Shown: positions 1 through 12,697 of the stretch, piece by piece
Layout: the number at the start of each line of letters is the position of its first letter
How positions within the stretch are numbered: the stretch's first letter is position 1
Assembly (NCBI GenBank): GCA_016946835.1
Contig: JACVTC010000017.1
Span: 1,320,001-1,384,000 of the forward strand
Reading direction: 5' to 3'
DNA length: 64,000 nt
DNA from: Neocallimastix lanati (nom. inval.)
Lineage: Eukaryota > Neocallimastigomycota > Neocallimastigomycetes > Neocallimastigales > Neocallimastigaceae
Notes under the pieces: model-generated
What the model was told of the DNA's origin: nothing
The model's database searches: none
Seen by the model: the letters and a program-made list of their open reading frames with translations, nothing else
Program-made: the position numbers and the translations under genes

Positions 1-57
1 TAGATTTATAAATAATTAATATTCATTATATATATATATATTATTTTTAGATATTTA

Positions 58-88
<31 letters not shown>

Positions 89-104
89 AAGAAAGATTAA
101 TTAC

Positions 105-269
105 CATAAATTGTAGAATATTTTACAAATTAGGCTAGCTAATTCAAAATCTGACATATTAATACATAATTCTAATATTTCTAATAATCTTTTTTTTTTT
201 TTTTTTTTTTTTTTGTTGTTGTTGTTGTTGTTGTTGTTGTTACAATAATTTTAGAGGATAGAAGAGAAG

Positions 270-317
<48 letters not shown>

Positions 318-371
318 CAGTTAATTAATTAGTTATTAATAATAAATATATATCTATATATCTATATATAA

Positions 372-402
<31 letters not shown>

Positions 403-994
403 TATTATTATTACTTTTCAACGCCTTCATTTTGTAAATATACATCACAATGATGTTGATAATTAATTAAATTAATTAATATACCACAAATATTATAAAG
501 TACGTCACGATTGGAATGATCCAATAGCACTACAAATATTTCACTTGCTATATATTTATTATTATTATTATATAGTTAATATATATATAAAGCAATATTA
601 ATTATAATATCATATAATATTTATAAATAATAAGAATAAGAAAATAAAGAACAAAAAAAACTAAATAAAAATAAAAATAAAAAAAAAAAATAGATTGTTA
701 TATATACATTAAAAATATATATTATAACATATAATGTAGATATTACCTTTGGATGTCTTTGCAAAATCACAAACATCTTGAAATTGGGTAATATTTCCAA
801 ATACTCTTGATGCTTCAATAATGGCTTCCACATTATCATGAAATAGTAATGGTAATAATACTTGTAATAAATGCATAGTATATAATAAATAAAAATTGAT
901 AATAAATTATATTCATATAAATATAATTTTAAATAAAAAGAAAAAAAAATTTTTTTTTTATTAATTTAGATATATATCATTTATTATATTTATT

Positions 995-1080
<86 letters not shown>

Positions 1081-1105
1081 TAATAATAATAATAATAATA
1101 ATAAC

Positions 1106-1136
<31 letters not shown>

Positions 1137-1375
1137 TTTACATTTTGCAATAATAAGTCTTTGATCTAATATTTCGTTTTTCGATATATTATAATATGAA
1201 ATATTGGCAATAGCTCCAACAATATTCAGTATTAATTCTTCATTATCATTAATATTCCTAATTCCTATATTTAACAATTAATATAAAAAAATAAATAAAA
1301 TAAAATAGAATAAAAATAGAATAAAAAAAAAAAGTATATATATATTTGAATATATAATTTAATGATTTCACATTA

Positions 1376-1451
<76 letters not shown>

Positions 1452-2301
1452 TTAATATTGAAATACTATTATTTTTAAATATGTCGCTCATAATAATGTT
1501 AAACATACTGAATAAATCAACAAGACATTTTATCTCTGGGATTTCTGCAATTATTGGACCAGCTTTATTGTTTAATGCCATATTTGCAATTAATCGTATT
1601 AACTGTAGATCATATTATATTGTTTTATAGTTTAATTAAAATAAAATAATATATATATATATATGTATATAAAAAAAAAGGGATAATATACATATATAAA
1701 TATATAAATGCATGTATTAATAAAGTATTATAAATAATTTATTATTATTCAAAAAAAAAAAAAAAAAAAAAAAAAAATTAAATTAAATTAAATTAATATA
1801 TATATATATATATAATTATAAGCTATGAATTATTATGATTACCTTAATTAATACATCTTCTTCTTCCTTTTCCTTTAAATATTGATCCTCTTTTATAATT
1901 TTATCATTTTCATTTTCGTTTTCATTTTCATTGCTTTCTTCTTGAGAATCACTTTCTTCAGATTTTTTTTCTTTATTAATGGTTTTTCTTACTAATAGCT
2001 CTAAGAGTTGAACAAGATCTGGTATATAGTCAAATATTATATCAGGAATGCATGATGTTCTTTCACATGATAGATTTCCTAATATAAAACAAATTCTTAC
2101 AACTAAAGGCTGTTTATATATATATATATGTGATTTGATATAAATTAATTGATTTTATTATATATATATGTATATATGTATGTATGTATGTATTTTAGGA
2201 TAATAATAATAATATATATTAATATAATAATTTTCATGAAAAGAATTAAATAATTTCTTCAATATTAATATAATACTAAAATTGTTTAAATTAAAAAATT
2301 A

Positions 2302-2332
<31 letters not shown>

Positions 2333-2520
2333 TTAAAATATAAATATCATCATTATGTATTATTTACATTATTGGTATAATGCGCTAGTAATAGTTTGGC
2401 TAATGTTATAATTGAACTGGTTGAATTTTCTAATTGAATTTGAAATTCTGAATATAAGGAAAGTTTACTACATATATTTATATATTAATATTTTTTTTTA
2501 CAAATTAATTAATTATAATA

Positions 2521-2592
<72 letters not shown>

Positions 2593-5402
2593 ATTAATAT
2601 TAATAAAATATGAAAATTAATATAACTTTTTTTTTTATTTTATTTATTATTAAATAGCCAATAATTAATTCTATTAAAATTTATACAGAAATAAATATTG
2701 ATATGATTTTTACCTAAATATTCTTGATATATTAAGTACTAATTCCTCATATTTATTAAATAAAGAATAAGAATTTAAAAGTAAAAATAAAGATTTAATA
2801 ATTTGATCTTTAAGTATAATTGAACGTGCATATTCATTGGTAACAAGATTTCTTATGGTCGCCGTTATCTTTTTTGTTGTTTGTTTGTTTGTTTGTTTGT
2901 TTTTTGACAAATAATTTGTTAAATATTATATAAATATATTTATATTTATCTATTAATTTATTTTTTATAATTAAAATATTATAATAGAATACCTGTATTA
3001 ATATTTGAGTAGGTCTATTATTCAAATTTGGGTATGATTTAGTATTTGTATTTTTATGTATTTTAATTAATATCTTTTATTATTTATATTGTTATTGTTA
3101 TTGTTGTCATTATTATATAATAAAAAAATTTAAAATTAATAAATATATATTTCATAAATATATATTTTATATTATCATTTCATTATTAAGCTTTTTAACT
3201 AATTTTTTTTTTTTTTTTATAAAAAAATTAAATGATTTTTTTATACCAGTATAATTTTATTAAATATTGATGTTCCATCCATCATATAAATAATATTTTG
3301 ATTTTCGAATGAATTAGAAACATTTTTTAGAGTTGCTGTGGAATATATTAATAGATCATACTGATGCATAAGTAATTCGTTGTCATGATTCTCTAATGGG
3401 TTTATAGATGATATGATAGTCATGAGTTGTTCTTATGAGAAAAAAAAATAATAATAATAATAATAATAAATAAATAAATAAATAAATAAAATAAAATAAA
3501 ATAAAATAAAATAAATATAATATAATTATATATATATTGATTATTTTTATTAGATATTGAATTATATATATTATATATTTATATTTAAATTTGAATTCAT
3601 TAAAATGGTATTTCTTCATGTTTTGATATATAAATATATAGATATATAAAAGATTATTATAATAATAAATTATTTACTTATAATATTATATTCCTCAAAT
3701 AATCTGTCATTTCCATCATTTTTACTTAATTTAAATAATACTTTACAGACCCCTATATGTATTAATATGGATGTTGTATTCTGTTATATAAATACATTTA
3801 ATATATTATAGTTTATAATATAAAATTTAGATATATGTATATAAATACATATTTTTTTTTTATTATATTAATAATATTTAATATTTTATAATATAAATAA
3901 TTTATAAATAATATTAATTATAATTCTTCTTTTTTGTTTTTTTATTTTTATTTTAATAAAAAAAAAATTTTTTTTTTATCAATTATATTTTTATTTTAAA
4001 AAAAAAAAATAAAATTATATATATTAATTTATTTTTTCTTCTTTTTCTTACACTTAAAATATGACCACAACAGTCAATAATAAATTGTGCATGAATAGGT
4101 TTTGTCTTCCAATGATTAATCTTTGATAAGGTTGGTAATGAAAAATTATGATTTTTTATTATTTCATTGATAACTTTAATTAAATTATTTTTTTCTTCTG
4201 GTTTTAAATCGGTTAATGGGTATCGAATTAATGATATAATAAGTTCGGATGTGGTTAAAACTCTATCCTGATTCTTATGATTATGACCTGCTACAACACT
4301 TTCATTTAATGTTAACTCTTCCATCCTTTTATTTAAATTATTATTATTTTCGTGTTCATGCTCATGTTCATTTTCATGTTCAAATGTATTATTATTTTTT
4401 TTTAATTTATGGTCATTGATAAATAAATTATTGAGACTTTGATAAGAATTTTCAAATATATTATTGGTATTAAATTCATTATTATTTTGTGGAAAATGTA
4501 ACTTTATATATATATATATATATATTAATAAGATATAGTTATAAATTTTTTAAATAAATTATATATATCAAAGAATATTAAAACAAAAAAAAATAGAAAT
4601 AATTTTAATGTATTAAGGTAAATGTATATATATATAAACCCTTCTTATTTTTATTGAAATATTGTTATTCTTATTCTTATTAAAATTCTTTTTTTTTTAT
4701 TTGTTATTTTTTTTTTCCTTTTTACCTTTTTTAATGAATCTGGATTAATTGGTTTAAGTCGATATGGTCTTGATATATATTTTCTAAAAATATATTATTA
4801 TTGTTGTTGTGGTTGTGGTTGTGGTTGTTGTTGAAATAGATATAAATATTTAAATATAAGATATCATAATTATAATATAAATATCAAATTAATATACAAA
4901 AAAAAAAAAAAAAAAAAAAGATGTATAAAAAAATTCTTTAGTAAAAAATATTATTTCTTTATTTATTATTATTATTATTACTGTTATTTTACATTTCATT
5001 ATTTAAATTATTGATATTTCTTATTGCACCAGAATTGCTTTTTTTTGGTTTATGAGGAACACTGAAATTGGTAGCAGTATGACTGATATTTTTATGAGTT
5101 TCAGGTAAATATGGATAAAATTTATTAATGAAGGGGGACTTCCTTCTCTCAGAAGGTGTCACGGGTCGTGTTGGATGCTTCAATGAAGCACGTGCTTGTT
5201 TGATAATATCGCAAGCTAATGGTTCTTTGGTAATTTGGCTTTGAATTAATAGAGGCTTTTTCCTACTTTTTATATTGGTATTATTAAATAATGCAAGATA
5301 TGCTGGTGGGGATGATGCCGAATTTGAATTGGTAATGGATTGGGAGGTTTCAAGATTTGATGTCGGTGAATCCGTTGTGGATTGATAAAGATAGGAGCTC
5401 AT
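105..5402 (-). CDS. ARMC2: ARMC2-like armadillo-repeat flagellar protein (5' 14 exons, C-terminus off window)
   Basis: Assembled by hand on the minus strand from 14 exons: 5402-4993, 4783-4726, 4501-4052, 3780-3678, 3431-3247, 3073-2993, 2868-2714, 2467-2368, 2109-1843, 1602-1467, 1264-1142, 860-747, 547-415 and 188-105. Every junction has a GT donor and an AG acceptor and all phases agree, giving 799 codons plus two bases before the last visible donor. Residues 61-90 carry the N-terminal 'DIIKQARASLK...PVTP' block of ARMC2. Later exons give armadillo-type helices matching ARMC2 in order, such as ATIRNLV (exon 7), LVVRICFILGNLS (exon 9), EDVLIK (end of exon 9), NISYYN (exon 11), EASRVFGNI and DVCDF (exon 12), and ELASLICKIFYNL (exon 14). 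ARMC2 is known as an axonemal assembly factor and adapter for intraflagellar transport of radial spokes, so this suggests a flagellated zoospore. Human ARMC2 is about 870 residues, so only a short C-terminal piece is missing. Exon 3 has an Asn/His-Glu low-complexity insert and exon 9 an acidic one. The exon 10 donor (GTATTT) is chosen because reading on would add a poly-Leu tract. Confidence 0.9.
192..315. repeat. Poly-T, (TTG)n and poly-A tracts in ARMC2 intron 13
   Basis: A T homopolymer at about 190-214 is followed by a (TTG)n run to about 241 and a long A homopolymer at about 269-315. All lie between the exons at 188-105 and 547-415. On the gene strand the T run forms a polypyrimidine-poor A-rich segment directly before the acceptor, which is unusual for a splice site but repeats at several introns here. 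Confidence 0.85.
998..1133. repeat. (AAT)n microsatellite in ARMC2 intron 11
   Basis: A run of AAT/AAC triplets fills most of the intron between exons 11 and 12. Read on the gene strand it would encode poly-Tyr, but the good donor at 1141-1140 (GTAAAT) removes it. Confidence 0.9.
1376..1452. repeat. (AAT)n microsatellite in ARMC2 intron 10
   Basis: About 25 AAT triplets between exons 10 and 11. On the gene strand it reads as TTA/ATT, so retention would add a poly-Leu tract. The donor GTATTT at 1466-1465 and acceptor at 1266-1265 excise it and keep the reading frame. Confidence 0.85.
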
Positions 5403-6864
5403 GGTATATATATATATAAATGTTCAACTTAATATTATTACTATTTTTTATTTTTTTATTATTTTTATTTTTTTATTAATTTTTTTTTTTTTATTTTTTT
5501 TTTATGATATTATATATTATAATTTTTTTTTTCCTTTCTTTCTTTTTTTTATTTTTTTATTTTTTTTTTAAAAAAAAAAGTAAAAATAAAAGATGTAAAA
5601 TAAATAAAAAAAAAAATTAAAAATGTTTAAACTAATAATAAAATAAATATATTTAATAATAAAATAAATAGTATTTATAATAGAATAAAAAATTTTTTTT
5701 TTGTTTTTTGTTTTTGTTTTTCTGTTATTTTTTTTTTTATTTTTTTTTTTAATCTACTTTTCATATTAATAATAATAATAATAATATTGTTATTATTATT
5801 TTTTATAAATTTGTATTTTTTTTTTTTTTTTTTAATTATTTAATTATAAATAATAAATTTTATATATTTAATTAAAAAATTTCATTCGCAGTAATTTTAT
5901 TTTTTATATTTATGGTCATTCGTTAATAAACTTTAAAAATTTAAAATGATATAAAAAAAAAAAAAAAAAAAACTATTATATAATAAAAATTATTAATAAT
6001 AATATTTTATTAACTAACCTCAACTTTAATTTTTTTTAAAAACGTTTTAATTGTTAACATATTAATAATGTTTTCATTATTAAATTATTAACATTATTAT
6101 TTATATTACTAAATATGATTAAATTTTTTTTTTTTTAAAGTTTTGTAACTTGACAGTAGTAAAGAGTTGGCTGTGATTAGTAATATTAATAATCAATATT
6201 ATTATTATTGCTATGATTATATTCATATTATTAATTATAGAAGTAAAATAATTAATTAAAAAAAAAAAAAATTTTTTTTAAAGTATATATTTATTTATTT
6301 GATTAGGTAAGTTTTCGTTCATTCTATAAAGTTTTGTTAACTTAATAACATTAATGATCATGTTTACTTTTTTTATTTTTTTATTTAATAATATTCTAGA
6401 AATTCTAAGAAATTCAAAATGAAAAATAAATTTATTTTTAAAATAATAAATTTAATAATAATTTTACTAAAGAAATATTATATGATATAAAAATGATGTA
6501 AAATAAGAAAAGTAATAAAATAATAGTAAATAAAGTAATGATAAAAAGTATATAAGTCTTATTATTAATATTCATAATTAATTAAAAACTTCTATTTAAT
6601 GATAAAAATATATTAATTTTTAAAAAATAAATATATATTTTTTTATATTCAATAAAAAATAATTTTAAAACTGTTATTAATTAATTAGAAAAGGTTAGAT
6701 TTAACAACAACATATAATAAAAATATATGTATTTATTCTATTATTTTATGATCAGTAAATGATAGCACATGATATTTATTTTATGCAAACTTTAATATTA
6801 TAAAAATAAAGTAACAATTTTTAAAAATTGATTCGAAGAAAATATATATTTATTATTTGAATAG

Positions 6865-6942
<78 letters not shown>

Positions 6943-7546
6943 GTAATTAATAATAAAAGCATTTTCAATATCTATATTTAAGTTATATAATTAATATACT
7001 TTTATATGTAAATAATAATAATAATAATTGTAATAATAATAAAGTAACGTTTTTTAAAAATTGATTCAAAGAAAATATAATATATAAATAATAAATCATA
7101 TAAAATAATTAAGATTATAATAATAATAAATATTTATAAAAATTTAATAATACTAAAACTAACCCTAATGATATTAATTGAGAAAAGTATATGTGTTTTT
7201 ATAATAAACTTTATTTAATTTTTGTATTTATTTAATACATAAATTTTATTAATTTTAAGAACTCGTTTTTTTAAGATAATAAAAATAATTATTTTTTATA
7301 GTAAAAATTACATCTTTAATCATGTGATTATTCTATGAATTAATGCACAAAGATAGATGTTACACAACATAAAAATATAATAATAAAATATTAATATAAG
7401 ATAAGAATATAATATTGATAATAATATAAGAATATAAAAATATAATATTAATATAAAAATATAAAATAAAATGTGAATATTTAAACATTAATTAAATTAA
7501 TATTTTAATTGACAGTAATATTTAATTATAATAAATATTATACTAT
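5403..7546. other. Gene-free AT-rich region upstream of ARMC2
   Basis: This is the 5' flank of ARMC2. It holds mixed poly-T and poly-A tracts, (AAT)n at about 6865-6942 and two copies of a 40-bp motif (6811-6848 and 7041-7080). I see no coding signal on either strand. Confidence 0.7.
6811..7080. repeat. Two copies of a dispersed TTGATTCGAAG-core repeat
   Basis: GTAACAATTTTTAAAAATTG followed by ATTCGAAGAAAATATA at 6811-6848 recurs at 7043-7080 with a few changes, about 230 bp apart and flanking an (AAT)n tract. A similar core (AATAATTGATTTCGAAGAAA) occurs at about 59003-59022, beside the copia element. The copies are imperfect. The family is unknown to me and could be a decayed mobile element. 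Confidence 0.55.
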
Positions 7547-7680
7547 GGGTGTGGGGCATTTCGCCAAATTGTATTTCGCCAAATTGAAATGCAACCTGGC
7601 GAAATGAAACTTCAGGAAATGTAACATTTTAATACTACTCCACTTGTCGAAATGCAATTTGGGGAAATGCAACACTCCCC
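7547..7680. mobile_element. Fold-back MITE-like element with CATTTCGCCAAATTG terminal repeats
   Basis: A 134-bp island much richer in GC than its surroundings. The left end has CATTTCGCCAAATTG, directly repeated once as TATTTCGCCAAATTG. The right end has the inverse, CAATTTGGGGAAATG. Two more inverted copies lie between them (CTGGCGAAATG and GTCGAAATG). The outer ends are GGGTGTGGGG and CACTCCCC. Such a short, non-coding, fold-back segment fits a miniature inverted-repeat element. I do not see a clear target-site duplication, and the superfamily cannot be told. Confidence 0.6.
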
Positions 7681-7861
7681 TTTAAATTATTATAATATTT
7701 ATATAATAAATATTATAATAATTATTATCATATTTATATTTATTAATATTTAATAATATATATATATAAAATATCATTTAATAATATTTAAATTAATTTC
7801 ATTAATTAAATTATACAGAATTTATATTCATTTCTATCTTTTTTTTTTTTGAAAGAAAAAA

Positions 7862-9360
7862 AAAAACGCATGCAATATACATAAAATTTATTGGCTTAAT
7901 ATTTTTTATATTTTTGATATATATGTATATATTTATATATATATTATATATTAATAATATTATAAATATATAAATATTTTAATTTCTTTTTATAATTACA
8001 CACTTAATTGCTTATTATTATTATTATAATTATTTCAATAATTAATTAAATAATAAATATTTATAATAATTCGAATCATAATATATATTTAAAATAATTT
8101 ACAATTTTATACTTTATTTCGACATATTAAAACATGTATCTAAACATTTTTAAAACATATAATTTTATGCTTTAAAGACTCGTGATATATTGATTGATAT
8201 TTAAAAGAAAAAATATCAGTTAAAAAAGAAAAAACTATATTGATTATTTGGTTTGACAATGTGTTAGTACATAGGAAAATATAATATTGATGTCATAATA
8301 AAAAAGAATTCGTTATTCTCACATTGACAGATTATATAAAAAGTAAAATAAAAAAAAAACGAAAAAATATATATATTCGATATAAATTAATAAAATGACA
8401 TCAATTTTTGATTTCATATAATACCTTATAATAATATATTTTATAATTATTTTTATTCTATATTATAATTTGTTTTTATAATCATCTCTACAAAAGGACA
8501 ATATAAAAATCCTAATAATAAAAGTTTTAATTATCTTATATTACCTATAATTATATTATAATTATATTATTTAATAATAAATAATGCAATTTCTTAATAT
8601 TTTTTTTTTTTTTTTTTTTTTTTTTTGTATTATATTTCCTTATTTTAATTATCAATTATTATTAATGACAAATCTATGAAATTAATTTTTCATTTTTTAT
8701 AAAAATGCCAATAAAAAGATAATATAAAATTATTTTATTTAATTATTATTACTATTATTATTATTATTATTGTTAATTTTATTAATTAAATGTTAGAAAA
8801 TTAAACTATATTTAAATTTTTTCTTATTATTTTGTTTTAAAATCTCATGCAATATTCATAAAATTTATTGGCTTAATTTTTTTTTCATTATTAGAAATAT
8901 ATTATAAATGAATTATAAATTATTTATATTTGTAATATTTCATTTTTTTTTTTTTTTTTTTTTTATATTTCTTAAGAATTTAGTAAGAAAAAATAATAAT
9001 AAAATACTTTTAATAATTTGATCCACTATTTATATATAAAAATTTAAACAAATTATAATTTTATATTTTACCATTTCGTCAAATCTATGGATGAAATTGA
9101 AAAGCAACATACTTTGACATTTCATAACATTCATATATATAGAAAGATGACATTTAATAACACTCATATATATAGATTAACATTTAAATAACTAAAATAC
9201 TTATTATTATTATTATTTTTCTTATTTGACATATTACTAATATATATACATATATGTAAATTAATATATATATATTAATGTACTTTATTTTTTTTCTACT
9301 TTTGACAGATTATATTAAAAAGGTGAAAAAAAAAAAACTTCCATATATAGATTATATATT
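7862..9360. repeat. Decayed ~980-bp tandem duplication
   Basis: Landmarks recur in the same order about 980 bp apart. CATGCAATATACATAAAATT then TATTGGCTTAAT at 7868-7900 recurs near 8847-8878; an ACAATTTTATACTTTA-type segment near 8101 recurs near 9055; TTGACAGATTATATAAAAAG at about 8324 recurs as TTGACAGATTATATTAAAAAGG at about 9303. The intervening sequence has diverged and differs in length. It may be an old segmental duplication or the two ends of a lost element. No coding capacity is seen. Confidence 0.6.
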
Positions 9361-9581
9361 AATTATATCATTAATTTTTTCAAGTATTCATAACATTAAT
9401 TTGTTAGATTTTTTTTATTGAATCTTTTATTATTATTATTATTTAATATTTTATTTTATTATTTTATGTATATTTAATAAATGCATTATTGTATTATTAA
9501 AGTCTTCAAAAATAAAAAATTTACTTTATTTATTATTCCCAATAATTTCATTTAATGATAATTATGATTTTATTTCACTTT

Positions 9582-9753
9582 ATAATAAATAATAAATAGT
9601 AAATAATAAATAATAAATAATAAATAATAAATAATAAATAATAAATAATAAATAATAAATAATAAATAATAAATAATAAATAATAAATAATAAATAATAA
9701 ATAATAAATAATAAATAATAAATAATAAATAATAAATAATAAATAATAAATAG
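9582..9753. repeat. (AAATAAT)n heptanucleotide satellite
   Basis: About 24 near-perfect tandem copies of a 7-bp unit. The period is not a multiple of three, so it stays open on the minus strand as a Leu-Phe-Ile-Ile-Tyr-Tyr-Leu repeat. That is a by-product and not a gene. Confidence 0.95.
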
Positions 9754-10131
9754 TTTTTTATAATTTTTCAATGAAAAAAAAAAAAAAAAAAGAAAAAAAA
9801 ATATTATATATTAATTATTAATTATAAAATGCAATGCTAATACAATTTATTATATTATATTTTATAATTAACATATAAAATTTAACAGTAAAAGCATAAT
9901 ATATAATTAAATTTATAATTTATTATAAATGGAAAATATTTTTAATTTAATTATATGAATGTGTATTTAATTCTTTTTATAAAATTTAAAAATAGTTTTT
10001 TTTTTATTTAAAATATAATATTATCTATAATTCAAAATATCTAATAAAATTGTAGAATTTTAATTTTATTTAATTCTTGTTTTTAAATTTATACTTTTTC
10101 TTTTTATTGTTTTCTTGGACATCTAAAGTAA

Positions 10132-10266
10132 TTGCCAATATCTTCTATAATTACAATATTATTAGGCGGAGCTAAAGTTTTTATTAAAAATACTTTAGAA
10201 GAAAAAATTGATCACTATATTATTATTATAGGGATAGATTATTTATATAATAATTTAGCTATTTAA
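10132..10266 (+). pseudogene. Short phosphoglycerate-kinase-like fragment
   Basis: Between an in-frame stop and TAA the plus strand reads about 44 residues containing ILLGGAKV, then a KN-LEEKID segment and IIIIG. This resembles the conserved PGK stretch in which GGAKV is followed about 20 residues later by a KVD..I(I/V)GGG motif. It lacks a start, the second glycine motif is degraded, and nothing else of PGK is visible around it. I read it as a small gene relic. Chance similarity cannot be excluded. Confidence 0.3.
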
Positions 10267-12353
10267 ATTTTAGTGTAATGTAATTTTTTTTTTTTTTTAT
10301 AATTCTGATAATAAAAATATTATTCTCAATGATTTAATATATTATAATAATAATAACAAATAAAAAAAGTAGTAATAAAATATTAAACCATTCCGAATAA
10401 TAAAAAATAATGGAATAAGAGTTAAGAATATATATAAAAAAAAATAAGTTTAAATTTAATAATATATGATTTCTATTTTTAGAAATTTAAATTTTTCTTT
10501 TTTATTTTTATTTTATTTACACATTATTTCTTAATTTTTTCTTTTAAGATCATTAAAGAATAAATTAAAAATTTTAAATATTAAATTTTAATTTTTTTTT
10601 TTATTTTTTTTTTATATTTAAAAATAGTTACTTAACTTGGCGTTTCTTGATTTCTGTATAATTTTAATATTATTAATTTGATATATTTTATTTTATTATA
10701 ATTTATCATAATATATCATAATGTATTTTCATAATAATATATTATTTTATTTTTCAACTTCTCTAATTAAAAATATATATTAATTATATATTAAAAAAAA
10801 AAAAGTTAAGAGAAAAACAATATTTATATAAAATATTAATGTTAACAATTTCCTTAAAAACTATTTATTATAATAAATGATTTCTGTTTAAATTGTAATT
10901 AATAAAAAGTAGAAATAGTATTTATTTAATTTTTATATTGTTTCTTATATTTATTTCTATATTTATTGTAATTTTTCTATTTCATTTAATTTAATTTATA
11001 TATATTTTTAAATTTTATGAAAGGAAAAATTTTAAAGTTTTTTACCAAAATAAAAATTTCAATCCAGATAAGCATGATCCTTACTAAGAATATTATTGGC
11101 CAATAATCTATTTGAAAAGATGATGAGTAAAATCTATGAGATTATTGGTTAAAATGCATTTTTTTATTTATTTATTTTCCAGTTTGAAAGTTTAAAAAAG
11201 AGTGGAATTCATATACAATAATTTTATTGAAAAGGAATGTTTAATAGATGATTCATTATTGGCTATTCTCTAATTATATAATAAAATATACTAAATAAAG
11301 AATGGCATACTGATATGATAATAAATTTTAATAATTTTATTCTAACTTTAATTAATTATTAAATATTATATAAAAAAAAAAAAAAAAGAAAAAAAAAAAA
11401 AAAGGAAAAAGATTAAAAAACCCTAAATATTTATTTATAATAAAACTATAAATTTTCGAAAATTAAAATCATTAATAATAAAATAAAATAAAAAAAAAAA
11501 AAAATAAATAAAAATGGTTAAATATAATATAATATAATATAAATATTGAGTATATAATATTAAATAATATATAAGCATATGTAATAGTATAAATTTAATA
11601 TTTAATTTTTCAGTTAACAAGAAATATTTATTAGTATTTTCTTTTATTATTTTCCTATTTTTTTTTCTTATTTTTTTTTTTTCTTATTTTTTTTTTCTTA
11701 TTTTTTTTTTTATTTTATTTTTCTTTTTTTCTTTTTCGTAGGATCTTATGATAATAAGAGTTTTAAAATATTATACATGATATAAGTTTTATTTATTAAA
11801 ATAAAATTTTATTTTTAAGTTAACAAATATGACTAATTAATTAGTAATAATTCCTAAAGACATTATATATAATATTAATAATATAAAATAAAATTCAAAT
11901 AATTATATATTGAATTATTGAAATAATCCCAATAAAAAGTATATCAAAAATTATAATATAGTAACATCATCTTAAATAAAAATTTTAGTTTATATTTCAA
12001 AGTTATTTAAAGTACTAATAAAAAAAAAAAAAGTAATATAATTAATAATTAATAGCTTATAATATATAGTTTTTTATATATATATATATTTATATTATTT
12101 TTTGTAAAAATATTGTTTATTAATATAAATGTGTATGTTAAGTTTATATAAATTTATATAAATAAATAATTAATTATTATATATTTAATAATATATTGTA
12201 TAATTTAAATTATTCTACACTCTTAATTTATGATATATTTAATTTTTCATATTATTAACTTTAAATTATAGCTAATTTTTAATAAAATAAATTAATAATT
12301 TGTATTATTCCATAATAATATATTTTATTTTTATAATTTAATTTAATAAATAA

Positions 12354-12422
<69 letters not shown>

Positions 12423-12697
12423 TGGAAAGATTTGTCTATAAAAGATTGAACTTTTTTCTAAAATATTTTTATTTCATTATTACAAAAAATTGTAATAAGT
12501 ATATAAATTAAAGTTTTTTTTTTACTATAAAAAATTATAAATACTTTAGGATATTATTAGAACATAATAATAAATAAAGCAGAATTTAATTTTGTTATAG
12601 AAATAAAGAAATTATAATAATAAATCGTTGTATATATATAGTAAATAGATAGATTTTTTTTAATTTTTATAAAGGAAGAAAAGTAGAATATAAAAAA
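10267..12697. other. Gene-free AT-rich region upstream of the phosphate transporter
   Basis: No coding signal is seen. It holds poly-A and poly-T tracts, a 16-bp perfect palindrome at 11092-11107 nested in a longer inverted repeat, a poly-T block near 12387-12417, and a TATATATAG stretch about 65 bp before the start codon that could serve as a TATA-like element. Confidence 0.6.
11092..11148. repeat. ATTATTGGCCAATAAT palindrome and 10-bp inverted repeat
   Basis: ATTATTGGCCAATAAT (11092-11107) is a perfect palindrome. CCAATAATCT at 11100-11109 is repeated in inverse as AGATTATTGG at 11139-11148, giving a hairpin with a 29-base loop. CCAAT/ATTGG is also the core bound by HAP/NF-Y factors, but a regulatory role is only a guess. 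Confidence 0.6.

Noticed and set aside
1258-1581. Read-through of ARMC2 exon 10 into poly-Leu
   Set aside because: Splicing at GTATTT (1466) restores the ARMC2 frame and agrees in phase with exon 11.
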